A stretch of DNA of 12,953 nucleotides from Actinomycetes bacterium (GTDB lineage Bacteria; Actinomycetota; Actinomycetes; Actinomycetales; Microbacteriaceae): contig JAEYAG010000057.1 in assembly GCA_023451265.1 (NCBI GenBank), positions 1 through 12,953 on the forward strand, read 5' to 3'. The notes under the pieces were generated by a model. That model was not told where the DNA came from and did no database searches. It saw nothing but the letters and a program-made list of their open reading frames with translations. The position numbers were made by a program, and so were the translations under genes. Numbering within the stretch: the stretch's first letter is position 1; every line of letters begins with the position of its first letter. Below, piece after piece: positions 1 through 5,860 of the stretch.

Positions 1-2
1 TG

Positions 3-317
3 CTCGAGGCGCTGGCCGCGGCATCCCACCCTCTCTCGGTCAGCGAAGTGGGAGAGGCGATCGGAGTGGACCAGCCGCGGGCGTCGCGCCTCATCCAGCA
101 GGCCGTCGAGTCCGGCCTCGTGCGCCGTGAGGCCGACCCCGACGATGCCCGTCGCACCCGCGTCGCCCTGACCGACGACGGCATCCGCATCGCGAGGGGG
201 TTCCGGGGGCAGCGCCGGGAGCACCTCTCTCAGGCGCTCGCCGATTTCACCCCCGCCGAGCGCGCCGAGCTGGTGCGCCTGCTCACCAAGCTCGCCGACG
301 CCTGGCCGCACGGCTGA
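3..317 (+). CDS. MarR-family transcriptional regulator, 3' part only
   Basis: The gene begins before the window; 104 codons are visible, ending in TGA. The visible part is a winged helix-turn-helix: a helix-turn-helix around LSVSEVGEAIGVDQPRASRL, then the wing with the family-typical D-P-D-D-A-R-R-T-R-V-A-L-T-D-D-G pattern, then a C-terminal helical stretch (TPAERAELVRLLTKLADAW) of the kind that forms the MarR dimer interface. MarR proteins are usually 140-160 residues, so about a third, including the first dimerisation helix, is missing. The family binds DNA as dimers and often responds to small ligands or oxidants. The BCCT gene lies 94 bp downstream on the same strand, but that gene appears to have its own promoter, so regulation of it is only a guess. 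The family call is secure; the target is unknown. Confidence 0.87.
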   Translation, partial: LEALAAASHPLSVSEVGEAIGVDQPRASRLIQQAVESGLVRREADPDDARRTRVALTDDGIRIARGFRGQRREHLSQALADFTPAERAELVRLLTKLADAWPHG

Positions 318-321
318 CGCA

Positions 322-340
322 CGACCGCGCCGGCCGGTCG
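322..340 (+). terminator. Possible hairpin terminator after the MarR gene
   Basis: CGACCG (322-327) and CGGTCG (335-340) form a perfect 6-bp stem with a 7-nt loop, starting 4 nt after the stop codon. There is no T-run. GC-only hairpins directly after stop codons are common candidates in high-GC actinobacteria, but such hairpins also arise by chance at this composition. Confidence 0.35.
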
Positions 341-399
341 GGCGGGCCTGGCCGCTGGGTTTGCCGACGCGCGGCCCGGCGCGCAGGACAGGCCCCGAG

Positions 400-405
400 T
401 ACATT
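400..405 (+). promoter_or_regulatory. -10 box for a probably leaderless BCCT transcript
   Basis: TACATT fits the actinobacterial TAnnnT -10 consensus. Six nucleotides separate it from GTG at 412, so transcription would be expected to start at or next to the start codon. No Shine-Dalgarno sequence precedes that GTG, and no clear -35 box is seen. Confidence 0.55.
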
Positions 406-411
406 GAAGCG

Positions 412-2118
412 GTGAGCCACGAATCCACCGGGGCCTCCTCGCCCGCCGCACAGCCCGCATCGTCGCAGACGCCTCCGACGCCCGCTCCCGGCCGCGCCCC
501 GCGTCGGCGCTCCGGGCCGGGACTCTGGGTCATCGGCCCGGCCGCCGCCGTCGCGCTCGCCTTCAGCGCCTTTGCCATCGCGTTCCCGACGCAGGCCGAG
601 ACATTCTTCGGCACGATCCAGGCGGCGATCGTCGACGGCTTCAGTTGGTACTACGTGCTCATCACCGCGTTCTTCGTCGCCTTCTGCCTGTTCCTCGGAT
701 TCAGCCGCTTCGGCGACATCAAGCTCGGCCGCGACGACGACGAGCCCGAGTTCTCCACCCCGGCGTGGTTCTCCCTGCTGTTCGCCGCCGGCATGGGCAT
801 CGGCCTGGTGTTCTACGGCGTGAGCGAACCCCTCAGCCACTACGTCTCACCCAAGCCCGGGGTCACCGGCACCCCCGCCCAGCTTGCGCAGTCGGCCCTC
901 ACCCAGACGTACCTGCACTGGGGCGTGCAGGCGTGGGCCATCTACGTCGTCGTCGGCCTCGCCCTCGCCTACGCGATCCACCGGCGGCGCCGCCCGCTGT
1001 CGATCCGCTGGGCACTCGAGCCCGTGCTCGGCCCGCGCGTGCGCGGCGGCTGGGGCAACGCGATCGACGCGATCGCCCTCGTCGGCACGCTCTTCGGCGT
1101 CGCGACGAGCCTGGGACTCGGCGTCATGCAGATCAGCTCGGGCCTCGATTCGGCCGGCATCATCTCCGACCCCGGAATCGTCGAGCAGATCGTCATCATC
1201 GCCGTCATCACGGCGGGCGTGCTGTTCTCGGTGCTCTCCGGTGTGACGCGCGGCATGAAGTGGCTCTCGTCCATCAACCTCGTGCTGGCCGCGCTCCTGC
1301 TCCTGTACGTCCTGTTCGCCGGCGACACCGTGTACCTGCTGCGCGAATGGGTGCAGTCGATCGGTGCGTACCTGCAGAACTTCGTCGGACTGAGCTTCAG
1401 CGTCAGCGCCTTCCAGGGCACCGCCGGTCAGGAATGGCAGGCCGCGTGGACGGCGTTCTACTGGGGCTGGTGGATCTCGTGGGCGCCCTTCGTCGGCATC
1501 TTCATCGCCCGCGTCAGTCGCGGCCGCACCGTCCGCCAGTTCGTGATGGGTGTCCTCATCGTGCCCACCCTCCTCGGCATCCTCTGGTTCGCGGTCCTCG
1601 GCGGATCGGCGCTCAAACTCGAACTCGACACCCCCGGATCGATGACGGATGCCGACGGCACGGTCAACATCGAAGGCGCGCTCTTCCAGCTGTTCCAGCA
1701 CCTTCCCGGCACGCTGATCCTCACGATCGGCGCCCTCGTGCTCATCGCGATCTTCTTCATCACGTCGGCCGACTCGGGCGCCCTCGTCATGGGGATGCTC
1801 GCCAGCGGCGGCAACCCCGAGCCGACGCGGCCGGTCCGCGCGCTGTTCACGTTCGTGACCGCGATCCTCGCGATCGCGCTGCTCATCGCGGGCGGGCTCG
1901 TGGCGCTGCAGACAGCGGCGATCATCATCGCGCTGCCGTTCAGCATCGTGATGCTCTTGATCTGCTGGTCGACCGTCGTCGCGTTCCGCCGCGAGCGCCG
2001 CGCCTACGACCTCGCGCGCCGCCGCGACTTCGTCGACGAGATCGGCGCCCGGTACGGGCTCGAGGTCGAGGAGCCCAACGAGCGCGGCATCCGCCTGCCC
2101 TGGCAGCGCCGCCGCTGA
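412..2118 (+). CDS. BCCT-family sodium-coupled betaine-type transporter
   Basis: A 568-residue secondary transporter, predicted to sit in the cytoplasmic membrane with about 12 helices and import a quaternary ammonium osmoprotectant such as glycine betaine. Visible hallmarks are a Pro/Ser/Ala-rich cytoplasmic N-terminus (about residues 1-33), the FGDIKLG segment, the glycine-rich GMGIG motif (about 127-131) followed by FYGVSEP, the aromatic pattern HWxxxxWxxY (W170, W175, Y178) matching the BetP substrate box, and the Trp-rich TM8 signature FYWGWWISWAPF followed by ARVSRGRT (about 349-373). The GMGIG form and the Trp box favour sodium/betaine rather than carnitine exchange; this is inferred from family knowledge. 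The C-terminus is charged and Arg-rich, as in osmosensing members. I chose GTG 412 because of the -10 box six bases upstream; an in-frame TTG at 361 would add 17 unlikely residues. The gene converges on the MFS gene, with 62 bp between them. Confidence 0.93.
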   Translation: MSHESTGASSPAAQPASSQTPPTPAPGRAPRRRSGPGLWVIGPAAAVALAFSAFAIAFPTQAETFFGTIQAAIVDGFSWYYVLITAFFVAFCLFLGFSRFGDIKLGRDDDEPEFSTPAWFSLLFAAGMGIGLVFYGVSEPLSHYVSPKPGVTGTPAQLAQSALTQTYLHWGVQAWAIYVVVGLALAYAIHRRRRPLSIRWALEPVLGPRVRGGWGNAIDAIALVGTLFGVATSLGLGVMQISSGLDSAGIISDPGIVEQIVIIAVITAGVLFSVLSGVTRGMKWLSSINLVLAALLLLYVLFAGDTVYLLREWVQSIGAYLQNFVGLSFSVSAFQGTAGQEWQAAWTAFYWGWWISWAPFVGIFIARVSRGRTVRQFVMGVLIVPTLLGILWFAVLGGSALKLELDTPGSMTDADGTVNIEGALFQLFQHLPGTLILTIGALVLIAIFFITSADSGALVMGMLASGGNPEPTRPVRALFTFVTAILAIALLIAGGLVALQTAAIIIALPFSIVMLLICWSTVVAFRRERRAYDLARRRDFVDEIGARYGLEVEEPNERGIRLPWQRRR

Positions 2119-2180
2119 TTCGGGGGCGGGAGGCGTTGCAGCCCACCCCGCCGCGGCCCGCCACCCCGCCGGACCCCGCG

Positions 2181-3641
2181 TCAGCTGCGGACGTGCGGCG
2201 GCAGCTTCACGAACAGCAGCAGGATGAGTCCGGCCAGCAGCACGACCCCGATCCCGAGCACGCCGTACACGATGCCCCCGAACCAGGCGAGCGACAGCGA
2301 CCAGGCGAGCGGCGACAGGAACGACGCGACGCGGCCGGTCGTGGCATAGAGGCCGAAGATCTCGCCCTGCATGCTCGGGGGCGTCATGCGCGTGAGCATG
2401 CTCCGGCTGGCGGCCTGCGCCGGCCCCACGAACGCGCACAAGAGCAGGCCGCAGATCCAGAACACGATGCTCCCCAGCTCGCGCAGCGCGAAGACGACGA
2501 ACGCCATCGCGACCAGACCCGACAGCGCGATGACGATCAGCTTGCGCGCCCCGATCACGTCATCGAGCCGGCCGGCGAGGATCGTGGAGACCCCGGCGAC
2601 CAGGTTGGCGGCGAGGCCGAAGGCGATGACTTCCAGGAACGAGAACCCGAACCCCTGCGCCGCGAGCACCGCCCCGAAGGCGAACACGCCCGCGAGGCCG
2701 TCACGGTAGACGGCCGCGGCCAGCAGGAAGAAGAAGGTCGGCCGGTTCGCCCGGAAGAGCCGCGCGAGGTTGCGGCCGAGGACGACGTACGAACCCAGCA
2801 GTCCCACCTTCTCCGGACCGCCGTACGACGGCGACTCCGGGACGTTCCGCAGCAGCGGGATCGAGAACACGAGCGTCCACATCGCGCACACCACCGCCAC
2901 GAGCTTGTACGCGAGCGGATCGTTCTGGCCCAGCCCGAACAGGATGGGGATGCAGAGGATCAGCGCAACGACGCCGCCGATGTATCCCAGACCCCAGCCG
3001 AGACCCGACACGCGACCGACCGTCTTCGGCGTCGACACCTCCGAGAGCATGGCGTAGTAGCTGACGTTCCCGATCTCCGAGATGACCGCGCCGACCGCGA
3101 CGGCGAACGCGCCGAACCAGAAGTAGCGCGGATCGGCCTCGACGAAGAACAGCGCGAACTGCACCAGGGCGATCGCCACCGTCGCGCCGAGAACCCACTT
3201 CTTCTTGCTCCCGCGCGCATCGGCCTGCTGACCGAGAACCGGCGCCAGCACCAGAATCAGGATGCCGGCGGCGAAGTTCGCCCAGCCCCACCACTCCGAC
3301 AGGTCGGTCAGGCCCTGGCAGTACGCCGTCGCGACGTTCTCCGACGCGTTGCAGTTGAGGTAGGAGCCATCGGGGAGAAGGCCGGAGTCGCGCACAGCCG
3401 GGTCGAGGAACTGACGCGAGGTGAGATACAGCGCGATCCAGACGAACGTCAGGATGACCGTGTTGAACGGCTGCATCGCCCAGTCCCACATCGCCCACGA
3501 GATCACCCGGCGGCGGGGGATGTCGCGGTCGGCGACGGCATCCTGGAACATCTCGCCGATCGCGCCGAGCGCGCGGGTGTCGGCCGGCAGGGGAGGGACG
3601 GCGCCGGACGCGTCCGGTTCAGGCTGATCGGGCAGCGGCAT
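2181..3641 (-). CDS. MFS transporter, UMF1/Atg22-like family
   Basis: A 486-residue multi-pass membrane protein. After a 45-residue Pro/Ala/Asp-rich cytoplasmic N-terminus comes the segment SWAMWDWAMQPFNTVILTFV (about 48-67), the first-helix signature of the UMF1/Atg22-like branch of the major facilitator superfamily. A motif-A-like loop (APVLGQQADARGSKKKW, about 133-149) follows helix 2, and there are about 12 hydrophobic segments in all. The loop between helices 1 and 2 (about 75-115) is long and carries two cysteines, C97 and C108, that could form an extracytoplasmic disulfide. Substrates of bacterial members are mostly undefined; fungal Atg22 exports amino acids from vacuoles, which should not be transferred here. 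ATG 3641 is chosen because a -10 box lies 7 nt upstream; an in-frame GTG three codons earlier is possible. The family call is confident, the substrate unknown. Confidence 0.88.
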   Translation of the reverse strand: MPLPDQPEPDASGAVPPLPADTRALGAIGEMFQDAVADRDIPRRRVISWAMWDWAMQPFNTVILTFVWIALYLTSRQFLDPAVRDSGLLPDGSYLNCNASENVATAYCQGLTDLSEWWGWANFAAGILILVLAPVLGQQADARGSKKKWVLGATVAIALVQFALFFVEADPRYFWFGAFAVAVGAVISEIGNVSYYAMLSEVSTPKTVGRVSGLGWGLGYIGGVVALILCIPILFGLGQNDPLAYKLVAVVCAMWTLVFSIPLLRNVPESPSYGGPEKVGLLGSYVVLGRNLARLFRANRPTFFFLLAAAVYRDGLAGVFAFGAVLAAQGFGFSFLEVIAFGLAANLVAGVSTILAGRLDDVIGARKLIVIALSGLVAMAFVVFALRELGSIVFWICGLLLCAFVGPAQAASRSMLTRMTPPSMQGEIFGLYATTGRVASFLSPLAWSLSLAWFGGIVYGVLGIGVVLLAGLILLLFVKLPPHVRS

Positions 3642-3648
3642 GCTCGTC

Positions 3649-3654
3649 ACGCTA
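3649..3654 (-). promoter_or_regulatory. -10 box for the MFS gene, probably leaderless
   Basis: On the minus strand TAGCGT (3654 down to 3649) is followed by 7 nt and then ATG at 3641. No Shine-Dalgarno sequence is present between them. The arrangement matches the other TAnnnT-to-start-codon spacings in this window. Confidence 0.5.
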
Positions 3655-3657
3655 GGT

Positions 3658-3672
3658 CCGTTCGGTGAACGG
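3658..3672. promoter_or_regulatory. 15-bp palindrome in the divergent MFS/helicase promoter region, candidate operator
   Basis: CCGTTC-GGT-GAACGG is a perfect 6-3-6 inverted repeat. It lies directly upstream of the MFS -10 box, in the -35/-10 spacer of that promoter, and its centre is about 54 bp upstream of the predicted helicase transcription start. A repressor bound here would block the MFS gene. No regulator gene is adjacent, so the binding protein is unknown. It could instead be a chance palindrome. Confidence 0.4.
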
Positions 3673-3706
3673 CCGGTGGCGCCACACCGCAGAGGGCCGG
3701 CGCGAC

Positions 3707-3712
3707 TACCGT
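3707..3712 (+). promoter_or_regulatory. -10 box for the RNA helicase gene, probably leaderless
   Basis: TACCGT is followed by six nucleotides and then ATG at 3719. The only purine run before the ATG (GTGGGGGA) abuts it, too close for a Shine-Dalgarno interaction. Transcription is therefore likely to start at the A of the ATG. Confidence 0.5.
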
Positions 3713-3718
3713 GGGGGA

Positions 3719-5545
3719 ATGACGTCTGAGCGCGACACCGATTCGACCGCCCCCACGGAAGCGGACGCCCCGGCATCCGTCCCCTCCTTCGCCGACCTGG
3801 GACTCGACGCCGCGGTGCTGAAGGCGCTGAAGGACGTCGGCTACGAGACGCCGTCCGCCATCCAGGCCGCGACCATCCCGCCGCTGCTGCGCGGCCGTGA
3901 CGTGCTCGGCACGGCGCAGACCGGCACGGGCAAGACGGCCGCGTTCGCGCTGCCGATCCTGTCGCAGCTCGACCTGTCGCAGAAGACGCCGCAGGCGCTG
4001 GTCCTCGCCCCCACCCGCGAGCTCGCTCTCCAGGTGTGCGAGGCGTTCGAGTCGTACGCCTCGCACCTGCGCGGCGTGCACGTGCTCCCGGTCTACGGCG
4101 GGCAGGGCTACGGTCAACAGCTCTCGGCGCTCCGCCGTGGCGTGCACATCGTCGTCGGCACGCCGGGCCGCATCATGGACCACCTCGACAAGGGCACCCT
4201 CGATCTGTCGGAGCTGCGCTACCTCGTGCTCGACGAGGCCGACGAGATGCTCAAGATGGGCTTCGCCGAAGACGTCGAGACGATCCTCGCCGACACCCCC
4301 GCCGGCAAGCAGGTGGCGCTCTTCTCCGCGACCATGCCGGCGCAGATCCGGCGCCTCGCGGGGACGTATCTGAAGGATGCCGAGGAGATCAACGTCAAGG
4401 CGAAGACCTCGACCGCGACCAACATCACGCAGCGCTACCTCGTGGTGTCGTATCCGCAGAAGGTCGATGCGCTCACCCGCATCCTCGAGGTCGAGCCGTT
4501 CGAGGGCATGATCGTGTTCACCCGCACGAAGAACGAGACCGAGACGCTCGCCGAGAAGCTCCGCGCCCGCGGCTACACCGCCGCCGCGATCAGCGGCGAC
4601 GTCGCGCAGGCGCAGCGCGAACGGACCGTCAACCAGCTCAAGGCCGGCAAGCTCGACATCCTCGTCGCGACCGACGTCGCCGCGCGCGGCCTCGACGTCG
4701 ATCGCATCAGCCACGTCGTCAACTTCGACCTGCCGATCGACACCGAGTCGTACGTGCACCGCATCGGCCGCACCGGCCGCGCCGGCCGCACGGGCGACGC
4801 CATCAGCTTCGTGACCCCGCGCGAGCGGCGGATGCTGACCTCCATCGAGAAGGCGACGCGACAGCCGCTGACGGAGATGACCCTGCCGAGCGTCGACGAC
4901 GTCAACGCGACCCGACTCACCCGCTTCGACGACGCGATCACCGCCGCGCTCGCCGAGACCGAGCGGATCGACCGCTTCCGCGACATCATCACCCACTACG
5001 TCACGCACCACGACGTGCCCGAGGCCGATGTCGCCGCCGCGCTCGCCGTCGTCGCGCAAGGGGAGACGCCGCTGCTGCTCGACGCGGATGCCGATCAGCC
5101 GCGCCGCGAGCGCTTCGACCGGGACCGTGACGACCGCGGCCGGGGTGACGGCGACCGCGACGGGCGTCGGGAGCGCGGCGGGGGCGACCGCCGCCGGTCG
5201 AGCGGCCCCACCGCCACCTACCGGATCGAGGTCGGCCGCCGGCACAAGGTCGAGCCGCGGCAGATCGTGGGCGCGCTCGCGAACGAGGGCGGATTCCGCC
5301 GCGAGGACTTCGGCGCAATCCAGATCCGCCCCGACTTCTCGCTCGTCGAGCTGCCCGCCGACCTGCCGCCGGGCACGCTGAAGCGCCTGGAGAACACGCG
5401 GATCAGCGGCCGCCTGATCGAGATCAAGCCCGACCGCTTCCAGCGCTCCGCCAAGCGCCCCGAGCGCGGTGACCGGGGCGACCGGGGCGACCGGGGCGAC
5501 CGGGGTGACCGGGGCGACCGCCCGCGCCGCCGCTACGACGACTGA
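3719..5545 (+). CDS. deaD: DEAD-box ATP-dependent RNA helicase, DeaD/CsdA-like
   Basis: A 608-residue cytoplasmic helicase that unwinds short RNA duplexes, probably in ribosome assembly and mRNA turnover. All core motifs are visible: the Q-motif region with GYETPSAIQ (41-49), motif I AQTGTGKT (66-73), Ia PTRELALQ (98-105), Ib TPGR (148-151), II DEAD (172-175), III SAT (203-205), V ATDVAARGLD (317-326) and VI HRIGRTGRAGR (347-357). A linker rich in Arg, Asp and Gly (about 460-497) leads to a DbpA-type RNA-binding domain (about 500-570, starting YRIEVGRRHKVEP), then a basic tail with six Gly-Asp-Arg repeats (584-601). This core plus DbpA plus RGD-rich tail architecture is that of DeaD/CsdA rather than RhlE. 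ATG 3719 is preferred over an in-frame upstream GTG at 3665 because of the -10 box. The gene is monocistronic; cold-shock control is possible but not visible. Confidence 0.94.
   Translation: MTSERDTDSTAPTEADAPASVPSFADLGLDAAVLKALKDVGYETPSAIQAATIPPLLRGRDVLGTAQTGTGKTAAFALPILSQLDLSQKTPQALVLAPTRELALQVCEAFESYASHLRGVHVLPVYGGQGYGQQLSALRRGVHIVVGTPGRIMDHLDKGTLDLSELRYLVLDEADEMLKMGFAEDVETILADTPAGKQVALFSATMPAQIRRLAGTYLKDAEEINVKAKTSTATNITQRYLVVSYPQKVDALTRILEVEPFEGMIVFTRTKNETETLAEKLRARGYTAAAISGDVAQAQRERTVNQLKAGKLDILVATDVAARGLDVDRISHVVNFDLPIDTESYVHRIGRTGRAGRTGDAISFVTPRERRMLTSIEKATRQPLTEMTLPSVDDVNATRLTRFDDAITAALAETERIDRFRDIITHYVTHHDVPEADVAAALAVVAQGETPLLLDADADQPRRERFDRDRDDRGRGDGDRDGRRERGGGDRRRSSGPTATYRIEVGRRHKVEPRQIVGALANEGGFRREDFGAIQIRPDFSLVELPADLPPGTLKRLENTRISGRLIEIKPDRFQRSAKRPERGDRGDRGDRGDRGDRGDRPRRRYDD
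5468..5521 (+). repeat. Six tandem 9-bp units encoding Gly-Asp-Arg
   Basis: Units begin at 5468, 5477, 5486, 5495, 5504 and 5513. The unit is GGYGACCGG with a single T/C variation in the Gly codon; the last unit ends in C. Near-identical nucleotides beyond what the protein needs suggest recent expansion by replication slippage. The units encode helicase residues 584-601, a charged RGG/RGD-like tail likely to aid RNA binding. Confidence 0.9.
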
Positions 5546-5621
5546 CGTCTCGGCGACGCGACGCGCCGCGCGACAGACCTGGCACGCCACGTCGGTGCCC
5601 TGCTCCGGCGTCCGCGGTTCA

Positions 5622-5699
5622 CAACTGCAAGGCCTTGAGCGCGACACTCCGCAGCGACGCCGCGAACCCCGGCGTGTCGCACACGAAGCCTTGCAGTTG
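5622..5699. repeat. 78-bp nested palindrome, REP/MITE-like or terminator hairpin
   Basis: The outer arms CAACTGCAAGGC (5622-5633) and GCCTTGCAGTTG (5688-5699) are perfect 12-bp complements. Inside a symmetric 7+7 nt internal loop lies a second stem, GCGACAC (5641-5647) with GTGTCGC (5674-5680), continued by CCG/CGG (5649-5651, 5670-5672) across one mismatch. An 18-nt apical loop remains. It starts 77 bp after the helicase stop. As RNA it would be a long two-tier hairpin that could end helicase transcription; as DNA it resembles a repetitive extragenic palindromic unit. Copies elsewhere in the genome would decide between the two. Confidence 0.7.
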
Positions 5700-5729
5700 C
5701 GTTCTGGTTCTGCGTCCTGCCGCCGGCGT

Positions 5730-5758
5730 GCGGGTGACAGCGTCGGCGTATCACCCGC
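5730..5758 (+). repeat. 8-bp inverted repeat that competes with the neighbouring 17-bp stem
   Basis: GCGGGTGA (5730-5737) is the exact reverse complement of TCACCCGC (5751-5758), with a 13-nt loop. The right arm overlaps the first six bases of the left arm of the 17-bp inverted repeat at 5753-5802, so the two stems cannot form fully together. Confidence 0.55.
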
Positions 5759-5802
5759 CGCGTGGCGGACGGATGCCACGAGGTTTCCGCCACGCGGCGG
5801 GT
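5753..5802 (+). repeat. Perfect 17-bp inverted repeat upstream of the hydrolase gene
   Basis: The left arm ACCCGCCGCGTGGCGGA (5753-5769) and the right arm TCCGCCACGCGGCGGGT (5786-5802) are perfect complements with a 16-nt loop. GCGT (5746-5749) and ACGC (5803-5806) extend the stem beyond a 3-nt bulge. The stem ends 58 bp before the hydrolase ATG. It could be a terminator, an attenuator in the hydrolase leader, or a dispersed REP-like unit. There is no T-run after it. Confidence 0.75.
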
Positions 5803-5860
5803 ACGCACCAGCGGTGAGCGGGAGAACATAGTCGCAACCGATCTGAACGAAGGAGTTCCG

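Larger units (their letters stand above)
5546..5860. other. Gene-free stretch rich in inverted repeats between the helicase and hydrolase genes
   Basis: No convincing gene is present on either strand; the open frames here lack recognisable domains and their apparent peptides arise from the palindromes. The stretch holds a nested palindrome (5622-5699), an 8-bp inverted repeat (5730-5758) and a 17-bp inverted repeat (5753-5802), annotated separately. A minor 5-bp stem, GGCAC/GTGCC (5581-5599), also exists. A weak -10-like CATAGT lies at 5827-5832 and the hydrolase ribosome binding site AAGGAG at 5850-5855. The sequence probably combines the helicase terminator, dispersed-repeat DNA and the hydrolase leader. 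Confidence 0.7.

Noticed and set aside
2121..2150. Possible hairpin CGGGG...GGG/CCC...CCCCG between the convergent BCCT and MFS genes
   Set aside because: The stem is interrupted by an internal loop and has an 11-nt loop; at this GC content it is not distinguishable from chance, although some terminator must lie in this 62-bp gap.
645..3668. A 1007-codon open frame on the plus strand overlapping the BCCT and MFS genes
   Set aside because: It is out of frame with the BCCT gene and antisense to the MFS gene, its product is Arg/Pro/His-rich low complexity with no domain, and such frames are expected in DNA with high GC at third codon positions.
5453..5545. CRISPR-like array suggested by short regular repeats at the helicase 3' end
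   Set aside because: The units are 9 bp, contiguous without spacers and in frame as Gly-Asp-Arg codons, so this is a coding minisatellite.
5469..5831. Small open frames within 5546-5860 on both strands
   Set aside because: They overlap the helicase end or the inverted repeats, and their similar peptides (PPRGG, ATRRV types) come from reading both arms of the same palindrome.
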